Of a DNA stretch of 64,000 bases, positions 47,003 to 55,951 are shown piece after piece (the stretch's first letter is position 1; every line of letters starts with the position of its first letter). The translations under genes were made by a program, and so were the position numbers. The notes under the pieces are model-generated. The model saw only the letters and a program-made list of their open reading frames with translations. It was not told the origin of the DNA and searched no databases. The stretch spans positions 124,001-188,000 of the forward strand of contig CAYJFS010000002.1 of NCBI GenBank assembly GCA_964369665.1, read 5' to 3'. This DNA is from Bilophila sp964369665. GTDB taxonomy: Bacteria > Desulfobacterota > Desulfovibrionia > Desulfovibrionales > Desulfovibrionaceae.

Positions 47003-47781
47003 ATGTCTGGATTTTTATCCACCTGGAAAGCCAAGTTTATATTCTTCTTTAATTGTTTATTTTGTATGTATGGATCATCATAGTAAATTTTATAAGTTTT
47101 AACTCAGAATTTCTAGATATAGAGAAGATTATAGTGGATTTTTTCAAGATTGTTTTTGTATTTAAAATACACAGGTTATTTTGGTTAGATTCTATGGTTT
47201 AAATTATGAATAGTTTTTTTTCTGAACACAATGCAGCCTTGAATATTTTAGTGCAGGGCTTGCTGCCGTGTTAGCCTGTGGAGTGGAAAGGGCTCAAGCG
47301 TCCACGATAATCAGGAATCCGCCTATAGAATGTGTTGTTAAACACATCTCTGAATAAGAATCCTCTTCTTTTATGGAGAGGTGGAAGTCAAGACATATAC
47401 GCATAATTTTATCAAAGTTTATTTTTAGGATAGAACTTTTATTTTCTGTAGCTATAGTATTTCTTGTTTTCTAGATGGTGGCTTTGATTTTTGTAAGATA
47501 AAAGAAAATGGGATAAGGTTGAAAGCCTTTTAGAATGAAGGTTTTAAATGTTTTCTATTGTAGAATTAAAATATAAGATTCAAAAAAATTTTAGAAAAAT
47601 ATTTCTATGTTGATGGGCAGCCATATATAGAAAGAGAGTTTTTTGTCTATTTTTTATAGAGTTGAAAGTTTTAATAAAATTTGAAAAGAATTTTGTTGAT
47701 AGGTACAGTATTATATTTTGATAGCCTCCTTAATTTATTAGAAATAAAGTAGAAAAAAGTAATCTAAAAATTCTAAGTAGG
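47003..47781. other. Gene-free region around the RNA candidate
   Basis: Apart from the structured RNA candidate at 47231-47404, I see no supportable reading frame, tRNA or terminator in the 780 bases between the dnaK terminator and the end of aspA. The part from 47405 to 47781 is plain AT-rich sequence. Confidence 0.5.
47231..47404 (+). ncRNA. Structured RNA candidate (6S-like?)
   Basis: This gene-free stretch is clearly richer in GC than its AT-rich flanks and folds locally. Visible stems: ATGTGTT/AACACAT with loop GTTA; CCTCTTC/GGAGAGG with a six-base loop; GTGGA/TCCAC; and possible closing stems ATGC/GCAT and CTTGA/TCAAG joining the two ends. The span of about 175 nt, and the sequence CTGCCGTGTTAGCC near the 5' end, recall 6S RNA (ssrS), but I cannot confirm that family and the strand is a guess. 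It is not tmRNA, RNase P or SRP RNA by motif. Weak -35/-10-like elements precede it. Confidence 0.5.
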
Positions 47782-49203
47782 TTAATCAGATTTTACTAAA
47801 GGTTTAAAAGGAATAGGTTGAAGCATATTTTCTGGTTTCAATACATCATTTAGTGTTTCTTCTGTCATGTAATTATGTTCTATGACTAATACACGTATAG
47901 ATTTACCTGTTTTAAAGGCTTCCTTTGCAATATTTGCACAGGTTTCATAACCAAGAAATGGTACTAGGGCAGTAACAAGTCCAATAGAATTGTTCATAAG
48001 TTCACGGCAACGTTCAGGGTTGGCTGTAATACCTTTAATACATTTGTCTGTTAATGTATAACAAGCATTACTAATAAATTGAATGGATTGAAAAAGACTA
48101 TAAGCAATAATAGGCTCCATAACATTAAGTTGAAGCTGGCCTGCTTCTGCAGCAAGTGTTATAGTAATATCGTTACCAATAACTCTAAACGCAACTTGAT
48201 TTACAAGTTCTGGAATAACTGGGTTTACTTTTCCTGGCATGATAGAGGATCCTGGTGCTATAGGTGGAAGATTAATTTCATTTAACCCACAGCGTGGACC
48301 ACTAGATAGTAATCGAAGATCATTACATACCTTTGAAAGTTTAACAGCAACCCTTTTAAGAACGCCAGAAAGTTGTACATAGGCTCCAGTATCTTGTGTT
48401 GCCTCAATGAGGTCATGTGCACTTTTTAGTGGCAGATTTGTAATATCAACAAGAGCTGCTGTTACTAATTTAGCATAATCAGGTAAAGCAGTAATACCAG
48501 TTCCAATGGCTGTAGCTCCAAGATTTATTTCATGAATAAGTTGTGATGTGTCACAAACACATGCAATATCTTCATTAATCATAATGGACCAAGCATGAAA
48601 TTCTTGTCCTAGAGACATAGGAACAGCATCTTGTAATTGGGTTCGGCCCATTTTTAAGATATGCGTAAATTCGTGAGCTTTTGCTTCAATAGCATTAGTA
48701 AGATAAGAAATACTTGTATTCATTTTTGTAAGTTCATTAATAAGAGCTATTCTTAGAGCCGTAGGATAGACGTCATTAGTAGATTGAGACATATTCACAT
48801 CATTATTAGGGTGCAAATATTGATATTCACCTTTATTGTATCCTAATATTTCAAGTGCACGGTTACAAATGACTTCATTAGCATTCATGTTTGTACTTGT
48901 ACCTGCACCACCTTGGATATTAGCTACAACAAATTGATCTATAAAGTTACCATGAATGATTTCTTCACATGCCTGACAAATAGCCTTACATTTTTCCCCA
49001 GATAGGATATCAAGTTTATTATTTGCTATCGCTGCAGCTTTTTTTACTTGAGCTAGGGCAATAATAAGAGACGGTGTTTTACTAATAGGTTCTTCTGTTA
49101 TTTTATATGCTTCAAAAGCACGAAGTGTTTGGCTGCCATAATAAGCATCTATAGGGATAAGAAGTTCACCTAGGCTATCAGATTCTTTACGAAAGTTATG
49201 CAT
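47782..49203 (-). CDS. aspA: Aspartate ammonia-lyase
   Basis: The 473-residue fumarase/aspartase superfamily enzyme has NNDVNMSQSTNDVYPTALR, GRTQLQDAVPMSLGQEF, and the signature loop GSSIMPGKVNPVIPELV with the catalytic serine. Over class II fumarase, aspartase is favoured by the N-terminus (RKESDSLGELLIPIDAYYGS) and C-terminal end (LNDVLKPENML). The reaction is L-aspartate to fumarate plus ammonia; fumarate may serve as electron acceptor. AAGGA lies before the ATG. It stands alone, with the M99 gene 66 bases upstream in the same direction. Confidence 0.9.
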   Translation of the reverse strand: MHNFRKESDSLGELLIPIDAYYGSQTLRAFEAYKITEEPISKTPSLIIALAQVKKAAAIANNKLDILSGEKCKAICQACEEIIHGNFIDQFVVANIQGGAGTSTNMNANEVICNRALEILGYNKGEYQYLHPNNDVNMSQSTNDVYPTALRIALINELTKMNTSISYLTNAIEAKAHEFTHILKMGRTQLQDAVPMSLGQEFHAWSIMINEDIACVCDTSQLIHEINLGATAIGTGITALPDYAKLVTAALVDITNLPLKSAHDLIEATQDTGAYVQLSGVLKRVAVKLSKVCNDLRLLSSGPRCGLNEINLPPIAPGSSIMPGKVNPVIPELVNQVAFRVIGNDITITLAAEAGQLQLNVMEPIIAYSLFQSIQFISNACYTLTDKCIKGITANPERCRELMNNSIGLVTALVPFLGYETCANIAKEAFKTGKSIRVLVIEHNYMTEETLNDVLKPENMLQPIPFKPLVKSD

Positions 49204-49269
49204 GTTAATCCTTAATAAATATATAAAAATGGTAAATAAATAACAGAGGAGTATTTGTTGACTAAACTT

Positions 49270-50625
49270 TTATGGTTTAGTTGCGGTATTAGTAAGAGAA
49301 TTTACAAGGTTTTTTTGTGGGATGTCTATAAATTTTACTAAAAACATACCCGCAAAAGCTTCTCCTTTATAAATTTCTACACGAAATATTCTACTTGATT
49401 TATCAAGAGAGTAGCTTGGCAGAAACATATGCTTTGCAAGGACAATATTACTCTCATCAATACCAGCATTGGTACCAATAGCATTTACACGATATCCTGG
49501 TATCTGATGTACTTTGAAGGTATTTCTAATCGTAATTTGTTCTCCAAAATGTACACTTTTTGGTATTCCATCAGCTGTAACAATAACATGTGTAAGTTTT
49601 GTGTCTATGTCACGCCAGTCAGGTTTGAACCTGGTAATAGTTCTATTACCATATTGTACGATACATTCTTTTTTTTCAGGAATAATAGCAATAATTGGTT
49701 TGCTTGTAGATATATTATTTATAGCACTGTGAGATAATGGTATAGATCCAAGTAAGCGTGGTCGAGCATTATCTAAAGGTAAAATAACTCTATTGTCTTC
49801 AAATGTAATATAGTTATCTCTGTAAAGAGCATTATAAACTCCATAAGGTGTCATAGGAAATTTGCGTTTAAACTCTATCCCAAGTTGTTTGAGAAATCCT
49901 TCAGTAATGATTAGGTGATAATATGTACGTATGTTTACAGGAAAACTTTTACTGGCTTCAAGGCCAAATGCAGGAATACCGTTTTTTACAGCAAACCAGC
50001 TTAAGGTTTTTTCCATTTCTTTGTTACCTTTATCTGTGTTTGTATTTTTGAGGTGGATCATGTGTTCTGGTTTTAATAATTGTTTATTGGCATAGGCAAT
50101 AGCTGTTTGAGCAATATTTTTTAAATGGCCATAAGTACTATGGTTTATTTTATCCATATCAATAATGACACATTGTCCCCAGCGTCCAGGACGAAACAGC
50201 TCTGACTGATAGTCAGGACGATAAAAACCACTTCCATCATGTAAGTTAAGAACAAGATCAATTCCAGGCATACATATAATAGATTGTATTTCTTTGACAA
50301 CATTATATTCTGGATCTGATGAAGATAAAATATGAAATTTTCGGTTCATATCACCATGGATGCCCCTAGAGCGCTTAATAATACTTGGAAAGTTGAGGTT
50401 AGGCACAACCCATACAGCACCTTTTGTTATTTGATAATGTGTTATGAAGAGTGTTGCAGCAGAGAAACCTCCTGGCTCGTCACCTTGGATGCCTCCAATG
50501 ATAAGTGCACAAGGTTCTCCATTTCCAAGTTTATGGAGTGTAAAATGGGGCATCATTGCTTGTATGGAAGTTGGGAAAACAAAGATTAAAATGAATAAGG
50601 CAACGTAGAGAAGACAATATTTCAT
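49270..50625 (-). CDS. M99-family (Csd4/Pgp1-like) peptidoglycan carboxypeptidase
   Basis: The 451-residue protein has a signal peptide (residues 1-23) and a carboxypeptidase-like core. The zinc site reads IIGGIQGDEPGGF (Gln47 and Glu50) and LNLHDGSGFY (His129). Gln in place of the usual first His is the mark of Csd4/Pgp1 (M99), DL-carboxypeptidases that trim muramyl tripeptide to dipeptide and control helical or curved cell shape in Helicobacter and Campylobacter. FGLEASKSF (about residue 232) may hold the catalytic Glu. The C-terminal third is beta-rich. The start overlaps the stop of the M15-type gene by four bases, so the two form an operon acting on the periplasmic cell wall. Confidence 0.83.
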   Translation of the reverse strand: MKYCLLYVALFILIFVFPTSIQAMMPHFTLHKLGNGEPCALIIGGIQGDEPGGFSAATLFITHYQITKGAVWVVPNLNFPSIIKRSRGIHGDMNRKFHILSSSDPEYNVVKEIQSIICMPGIDLVLNLHDGSGFYRPDYQSELFRPGRWGQCVIIDMDKINHSTYGHLKNIAQTAIAYANKQLLKPEHMIHLKNTNTDKGNKEMEKTLSWFAVKNGIPAFGLEASKSFPVNIRTYYHLIITEGFLKQLGIEFKRKFPMTPYGVYNALYRDNYITFEDNRVILPLDNARPRLLGSIPLSHSAINNISTSKPIIAIIPEKKECIVQYGNRTITRFKPDWRDIDTKLTHVIVTADGIPKSVHFGEQITIRNTFKVHQIPGYRVNAIGTNAGIDESNIVLAKHMFLPSYSLDKSSRIFRVEIYKGEAFAGMFLVKFIDIPQKNLVNSLTNTATKP

Positions 50626-51566
50626 GAAGAAACAGCCTTAATATGCCATGGTTCAAAACGTACACCAAGGAAGTTATCTTTAGGATAGCGTAAAGAAAGA
50701 TAGCCATGCATAGAAAGTAGTTTATAGACTTTAGTTGATGTAAACTCTGCTGTAAAATTATGAATGCCAAAGCCACGTTGACCAACATCAAAGTCGCCAA
50801 TTCCATGGAATGAATAACCTGGAGGGGCTAGAGAGCGAGAAGCTAATGATAAGTTTGCTTCATGTTTTTGTGCTTTTGCTAGAAATAGATAAAATTGTTT
50901 TATAATTCCTCTAACACCGCTGGTAAGAATAAGATCTTTACCAACAATTTTTTTGACTTCTTCCCATTTTTTTTGAGGAAGACCTTTATAAATATAATTA
51001 CCCATATTTGGAACTTTATATACTTCTTTTTGTGAAATAGAATCTGTAAATTTTGTTAGAGGTTTTGTGTCCATGAAACCATATTTGGAGGCATCAACAT
51101 AAAAGAGTTCTTCAAGAAAAAGGAGTTCTTTATTAGAAAAGCTTCCTATGTTTGAATTCCTGGCAATAGATATAGCATCATCTATACCAAGTAGATAAAA
51201 TTTACCATGACCAACAATAGATTGGATGTTTCTAAATTTTTTCATGCTACTGTTGAGTAGCTCTTTTTTTTCTGCTTGAAGGATAATGTCATTTGGAAAA
51301 GGTTTGTCAAAGTTACGCATTTTGAAAAGATAGTCTTTTACTTCTTCATCTGTTAGTGTAATGAATTCTTCTTGGCTAGGTTTTGTTGGTGTAAGTTTTA
51401 TTGTAGAAGTAGGATCATTTTCTTGTTTTGGTACTATATGACGTGTAGATTTTCTTTTTAGTCTTTTTTTGGAGATTGCTGCTTCTACATCTTCTATAGA
51501 TGCACAACAAGAAAGTGCAGTGAGAATTCCTGCAGAAAGAAATTGTCGTCTTGTTAACACATTCAC
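50622..51566 (-). CDS. VanY-like M15-family peptidoglycan D-carboxypeptidase
   Basis: A 314-residue protein with a twin-arginine-like signal (NVLTRRQFLSAGILTALSCC) and a low-complexity linker, then a LAS/M15B-type domain. The metal ligands appear in GYSFHGIGDFDVGQ (SxHxxGxxxD) and EPWHIKAVSS (xxWH) at the C-terminus. M15 enzymes cleave D-Ala or peptide stem bonds in the cell wall. The stop overlaps the M99 start. GTG at 51566 or GTG at 51560 may be the start; GGAG lies before both. Together they suggest remodelling of peptidoglycan stems, possibly for cell shape. Confidence 0.83.
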   Translation of the reverse strand: MNVLTRRQFLSAGILTALSCCASIEDVEAAISKKRLKRKSTRHIVPKQENDPTSTIKLTPTKPSQEEFITLTDEEVKDYLFKMRNFDKPFPNDIILQAEKKELLNSSMKKFRNIQSIVGHGKFYLLGIDDAISIARNSNIGSFSNKELLFLEELFYVDASKYGFMDTKPLTKFTDSISQKEVYKVPNMGNYIYKGLPQKKWEEVKKIVGKDLILTSGVRGIIKQFYLFLAKAQKHEANLSLASRSLAPPGYSFHGIGDFDVGQRGFGIHNFTAEFTSTKVYKLLSMHGYLSLRYPKDNFLGVRFEPWHIKAVSS

Positions 51567-51879
51567 TCCAAAACTAAAAATGAAAAATTTTGATGGTTCT
51601 TATAATCAGAGTATGAAAAAGAGTATAAGAATGCAATATGGTTTTATGAAAATATGTAAATAGTTTCAAGATCATTATTTAAAATACCTGTGAAATACAA
51701 GGGGTTTTTTGAGATATATTTTTATGATAATAAAAGTATTTAGTTATTTGTTTGTTTAATATATTAAGATTTTAGCAGTATATTTTGAGTAGCTTAATAT
51801 TATTGAAAGACTGTTTATATAGTGATTGTTAAGCATAGTTATATACCTTAATATTAAGTAGAGATTATGAGGTTATAGG
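51567..51879. other. Intergenic AT-rich stretch
   Basis: The 313 bases between the divergent M15 and ilvE genes must contain both promoters. I see no gene, tRNA or strong hairpin, and no promoter I can place with confidence. Confidence 0.4.
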
Positions 51880-52809
51880 ATGATTCAAAAGACAGAGTAT
51901 ATTTGGTTTGATGGTGCATTAGTTCCATGGGAAAAAGCACAAGTACATGTTCTTACACATGCCCTACATTATGGTACAGCTGCTTTTGAGGGCATTAGGG
52001 TGTATAGATGTTTTGATGGATCTTCTGCAATATTTCGTTTATCTGAGCATGTTTCACGTTTATTTCAGTCTATGAAAATTTTAGGTTTATCCATACCACA
52101 TACTGAAGAAACCATTAGTGATGCAATTATTAAAACAGTAGATGTGAACAAATTAAAAGAAGGCTATATACGACCACTCTCTTTTGTTGGTGAGGGTGTT
52201 ATGGGTGTTTATCCTGGTGGTAATCCTATTCAAACGATAATAGCAGTGTGGCCTTGGGGGGTATATCTTGGTTCAGAAGCTCTTGAAAAAGGTATTCGTG
52301 TGAAGACAAGTTCTTTTGCACGCCATCATGTCAATGTAATGATGACTAAAGCAAAGCTAGCAGGTAACTATGTAAACTCAGTGCTTGCAAAGATGGAAGT
52401 TAAGAAAGATGGTTATGACGAAGCATTAATGCTTGATGTACATGGGTTTGTCTCTGAAGCTACAGGTGAAAATATTTTTATGGTTCATAATGGTGTTATT
52501 AAAACAACACCATTGACATCTGTTTTAAGTGGTATCACACGTGATACAGTGATATGTATTGCCAGAGATTTGGGCTATCAAGTTGTTGAACAACAGTTTA
52601 CTAGAGATGAGCTTTATACTGCTGAAGAAGCATTTTTTAGTGGAACAGCAGCAGAGATTACACCTATTCGTGAAGTTGATAATCGAAGTATTGGTACAGG
52701 TACAATTGGTCATATAACAAAACGTATACAAGAAACATACTTTCGGGTAGTAAAGGGTCAGGATACCCATTATTCTTTTTGGTTGACAAAAGTTCCATAT
52801 AGTCATTGA
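51880..52809 (+). CDS. ilvE: Branched-chain-amino-acid aminotransferase
   Basis: The 309-residue class IV PLP enzyme has YIWFDGALVPWEKAQVHVLT, HYGTAAFEGIRVYRC, TKAKLAGNYVNSVLAKMEVK with the PLP lysine, EATGENIFMVHNGVIKTTP, and LSGITRDTVICIARDLG. It interconverts branched-chain amino acids with their 2-oxo acids. Over D-amino acid aminotransferase, the FDG...HAL...FEG pattern and length favour IlvE. dnaX begins 37 bases after its stop, likely cotranscribed. No other ilv gene lies nearby. Confidence 0.93.
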   Translation: MIQKTEYIWFDGALVPWEKAQVHVLTHALHYGTAAFEGIRVYRCFDGSSAIFRLSEHVSRLFQSMKILGLSIPHTEETISDAIIKTVDVNKLKEGYIRPLSFVGEGVMGVYPGGNPIQTIIAVWPWGVYLGSEALEKGIRVKTSSFARHHVNVMMTKAKLAGNYVNSVLAKMEVKKDGYDEALMLDVHGFVSEATGENIFMVHNGVIKTTPLTSVLSGITRDTVICIARDLGYQVVEQQFTRDELYTAEEAFFSGTAAEITPIREVDNRSIGTGTIGHITKRIQETYFRVVKGQDTHYSFWLTKVPYSH

Positions 52810-52846
52810 ATTATTATAAATTTTTGAATAAAAGTAGAATCTTTAT

Positions 52847-54493
52847 ATGAATCATTTTTCATTAGCTATTCGCTACAGACCACAATCTTTTGCAGAAGTC
52901 ATAGGTCAAGATGAGATAAAAAAAATTCTTTCTCGTGCTTCAAAAGAAGATAAAGTTGCACCAGCATATTTACTAAGTGGAACAAGGGGTGTTGGAAAGA
53001 CTACAATAGCAAGGATTTTTGCTAAAGCTCTTAATTGTAAACAAGCACCTATTGATGAACCTTGTAATACCTGTGATCAATGTAAGCATATTACACAAGG
53101 TATTCATGTTGATGTTGTGGAAATAGATGGTGCTTCTAATAGGGGTATTGATGATGCTCGGCGTTTGCGGGAGTCTATTTCTTATGTTCCAATGGAAGGT
53201 CGATATAAAGTTTTTATTATTGACGAAGCACATATGCTTACACGGGAATCGTTTAATGCTCTTTTAAAGACGCTTGAAGAACCACCTAGTTACTCGACGT
53301 TTATTTTTGCTACAACAGAAGCTCATAAGTTTCCAATAACTATTGTTAGCCGATGTCAGCATTTTGTTTTTAACCCTATTTCAGAAACAAAAATTATACA
53401 GCATGTGAATCATGTCCTTGATATTGAACAATACCAGTATAATAAAGATGCTGTTGAGCTTATTGCACGTAGAGCATCTGGTAGTGTTCGTGATGCCATG
53501 TCTTTATTAAGTCAAGTATTAATGTTGAGTGATCAGCATCTAACAAGTGATATTGTTCGTCAAGTTCTTGGACTTGCAGATCAAGAGTGGTATGAAAATT
53601 TTTTAGTTGCTTGTAGCAAGCAAGATTATATAGCTATAGTTAACCTTAATTATGCACTGCATGATAGAGGTATTGATATAGGTTTTTTCCTTAGAGAATT
53701 TGTTGTTTTTTGGAGAAATATTTTTTTATTAAAACAATTAGGAGAAAATGCAGCAAGTATTATTGGTTTTTCTTTAGAGGAAAGACAGCGTTTATTGTGT
53801 TTATCAGAGAAGTTTAGTCTATCATATGTTCATGCAGCATGGCAGATGGTGCTTGAAAATCAAAGACAAATATTGATGAGTCTTGAACCTCCTGTAGCAT
53901 TGGAACTCCTTTTTTTAAACCTTGTATTACTACCAAAACTTCTATCATTAGAAGATCTTTCAAAATTGGTTATAGCACCTCAACATAGAATTCCAGAGGT
54001 CAAACAACAAAAAGTTTTAGTTAAAAAAGATGAGTCTACTCTTAAACAGGATAAGAATAGTTTTTTTGAAGAAAAAAAATTATTAGGATTAAAGCAAAAA
54101 AAAAATATCCAAATAGCTAGTTTAGCTTTAGAACCAACATGGGAAGGGTTTTTAAAGTTTTGTTCACAGAATTCATTGAGTAGTTTGCTATACATTTTAA
54201 AAAAAATAAAAGGTTACTTTCAAGATAATATTTTAAAAATAAGAACAAATTCTTTTTTTCAGTATGAAGAATTAATAGCTAATGAGAAATTAAATGTTTT
54301 GCAAGAAGCTGTATTACTATATACAAATGATACTTATTCTGTTCAGATATTTGAGCCAGAAAAAATTATTAAACCAGAGGTAGAGTTAAAGAAAGATTTT
54401 TTATCTCATCCAGTTATACAGGTTGTACAAAAAAGCCTTGATGCAGAACTTGTACGGTGTATACCTATTAATGATACACCAGTAGATGTTTAA
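52847..54493 (+). CDS. dnaX: DNA polymerase III subunits tau/gamma
   Basis: The 548-residue clamp loader has the P-loop LLSGTRGVGKTT (residues 42-53), four zinc cysteines (NCKQAPIDEPCNTCDQC, about 63-79), the Walker B DEAH sequence VFIIDEAHMLTRESF, and sensor motif VSRCQHF. The tail after about residue 380 is low-complexity Lys-rich and then a tau-specific domain. An uninterrupted run of ten A residues lies at 54096-54105 (codon 417), preceded by a run of eight As. A one-base slip in either direction hits a stop within eight codons, which would make a gamma-like short form. recR follows 56 bases later. Confidence 0.95.
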   Translation: MNHFSLAIRYRPQSFAEVIGQDEIKKILSRASKEDKVAPAYLLSGTRGVGKTTIARIFAKALNCKQAPIDEPCNTCDQCKHITQGIHVDVVEIDGASNRGIDDARRLRESISYVPMEGRYKVFIIDEAHMLTRESFNALLKTLEEPPSYSTFIFATTEAHKFPITIVSRCQHFVFNPISETKIIQHVNHVLDIEQYQYNKDAVELIARRASGSVRDAMSLLSQVLMLSDQHLTSDIVRQVLGLADQEWYENFLVACSKQDYIAIVNLNYALHDRGIDIGFFLREFVVFWRNIFLLKQLGENAASIIGFSLEERQRLLCLSEKFSLSYVHAAWQMVLENQRQILMSLEPPVALELLFLNLVLLPKLLSLEDLSKLVIAPQHRIPEVKQQKVLVKKDESTLKQDKNSFFEEKKLLGLKQKKNIQIASLALEPTWEGFLKFCSQNSLSSLLYILKKIKGYFQDNILKIRTNSFFQYEELIANEKLNVLQEAVLLYTNDTYSVQIFEPEKIIKPEVELKKDFLSHPVIQVVQKSLDAELVRCIPINDTPVDV

Positions 54494-54549
54494 TTTTTTA
54501 TTTGAGCCAGTAAACATAAAGGCTCTTTAGTTTTTATATAGGGTGAATT

Positions 54550-55158
54550 GTGGAGCGTATACCAGAATGTTTAAAAATTCTTGTAGATTATTTTACTAAG
54601 CTTCCAGGTTTAGGGCCTAAATCAGCTATGCGTATTGCTATGACTTTGCTTAAATGGCCTGAAAGTGAAGTTAGAGCATTTGGCCAGATTATTTATATGT
54701 TAAGGGAGCAGTTGCATCTATGTGCCCGATGTGGTGCTTTAACAGATAAAGATATTTGTGCTGTTTGTACAGATACAGAAAGAAGCAATGAAACATTATG
54801 TATTGTTGCTGAGTGGGATAGTATGATTACCCTAGAAGAGGGAGGTTTTTTTCAAGGTCGTTATTTAATTTTAGGAGGGCTTTTAGCTCCACTTGAAAAT
54901 ATGACTGTTGATAAATTAGAAGTAGAACGCTTAATTGCACGTTTAGCTGAAGGACAAATAAAAGAGGTTATTTTTGCCTTGGGTGCAACCATTGAAGCAG
55001 AAACAACAATAGTATTTCTTAGGAAGATACTACTAAAACAGTTTCCTTATATTAAGATAACAAGATTAGCTCAAGGGATTCCTCTTGGTGCTGAAGTAAA
55101 GTTTATGGATCAAGAAACATTACGTCAATCTTTACAATTCCGGCAAGAAGTGTGTTGA
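54550..55158 (+). CDS. recR: Recombination protein RecR
   Basis: The 202-residue protein has the helix-hairpin-helix KLPGLGPKSAMRIAM, the zinc finger CARCGALTDKDICAVC, and the Toprim domain around CIVAEWDSMITLEEGGFFQG, with ITRLAQGIPLGAEVKFMD near the end. RecR works with RecO/RecF to load RecA on gaps. Start is GTG. The usual dnaX-ybaB-recR order lacks the ybaB gene here. A short GC-containing hairpin (GAGCC/GGCTC) separates it from dnaX but does not look like a strong terminator. Confidence 0.95.
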   Translation: MERIPECLKILVDYFTKLPGLGPKSAMRIAMTLLKWPESEVRAFGQIIYMLREQLHLCARCGALTDKDICAVCTDTERSNETLCIVAEWDSMITLEEGGFFQGRYLILGGLLAPLENMTVDKLEVERLIARLAEGQIKEVIFALGATIEAETTIVFLRKILLKQFPYIKITRLAQGIPLGAEVKFMDQETLRQSLQFRQEVC

Positions 55159-55202
55159 AGATTAGGTTTTTACTTAGTAATATTTTTTCTTGTTAGTTAT
55201 AG

Positions 55203-55793
55203 TTATATAGTGGTGGTAACTATAGTTCCTTTAGTACTTTCTGGAGTATTTTTTGTAAAATAGTAAGCTTGATTAGTAGTTATATGTTGAATAGTTAAGT
55301 TTGTTTTATACATATTATGTATAGATATTGTAAGAATATTCTGTATTATTGTACAGGTTTTATAAAGTCTATCTAGGTTTTGTTGTAATTCTATAATTAT
55401 AGTTTGTATTTGTTTTTTTGTTTTTTGTAGATAGGTTTTTTGAAGTAAGCGTTCGCCAGTAAGTTCTTTTATATGGTTTATGATGATACTTAGAGCTTTT
55501 TGCATATTTTTAAGGTCTGTTTTATGCTTATTATTTTGAATGGTTGTTTTTAATTTAGAAAAGACAATATAGTGTTTTTTCCTCCATAGTAGTAAACAGA
55601 GTGTCTCAATTTCTACAAGTAGTGGTTGGACTTGGAATAATGCTTGCTGTGGAGAGGTATTATTTTGTAGAAAAGGAGATATCTTTTTTGTAAGTAGCAT
55701 AGTTATTTTTTCTATTTCTAAGATAGAAGCAATTTGTGCTTTTAGACCTTGAACTGTTTTAATCATTTGGCTTGATGGAAAAGATTTGTGCAT
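55203..55793 (-). CDS. Unknown coiled-coil protein
   Basis: I do not recognise this 196-residue protein. It lacks signal and membrane helices. Most of it is predicted helical and coiled-coil (residues about 10-165, with heptad-like Leu/Ile spacing such as SILEIEKITMLLTKKIS and LQKTYLQKTKKQIQTIIIEL). The C-terminal tail is Thr/Ile-rich (TTNQAYYFTKNTPESTKG). It is convergent with recR and lies 158 bases from the M23 gene. Flagellar chaperone-like (FlgN-type) folds are helical and of this size, but nothing supports that specifically. Confidence 0.6.
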   Translation of the reverse strand: MHKSFPSSQMIKTVQGLKAQIASILEIEKITMLLTKKISPFLQNNTSPQQALFQVQPLLVEIETLCLLLWRKKHYIVFSKLKTTIQNNKHKTDLKNMQKALSIIINHIKELTGERLLQKTYLQKTKKQIQTIIIELQQNLDRLYKTCTIIQNILTISIHNMYKTNLTIQHITTNQAYYFTKNTPESTKGTIVTTTI

Positions 55794-55951
55794 ATATATG
55801 GTTAGCTATGAAGAGGGATATGTATAGCCATTATTAGTAGAAAACAGTCATGACTAGAAAGAAATTAGTTTTATAAGAAAAATAATTGAAAAAAAGAAAT
55901 TAGATTTTAAGGCTATTTTTATATAATATTAATAATAAGCAGAGTTTTGTA

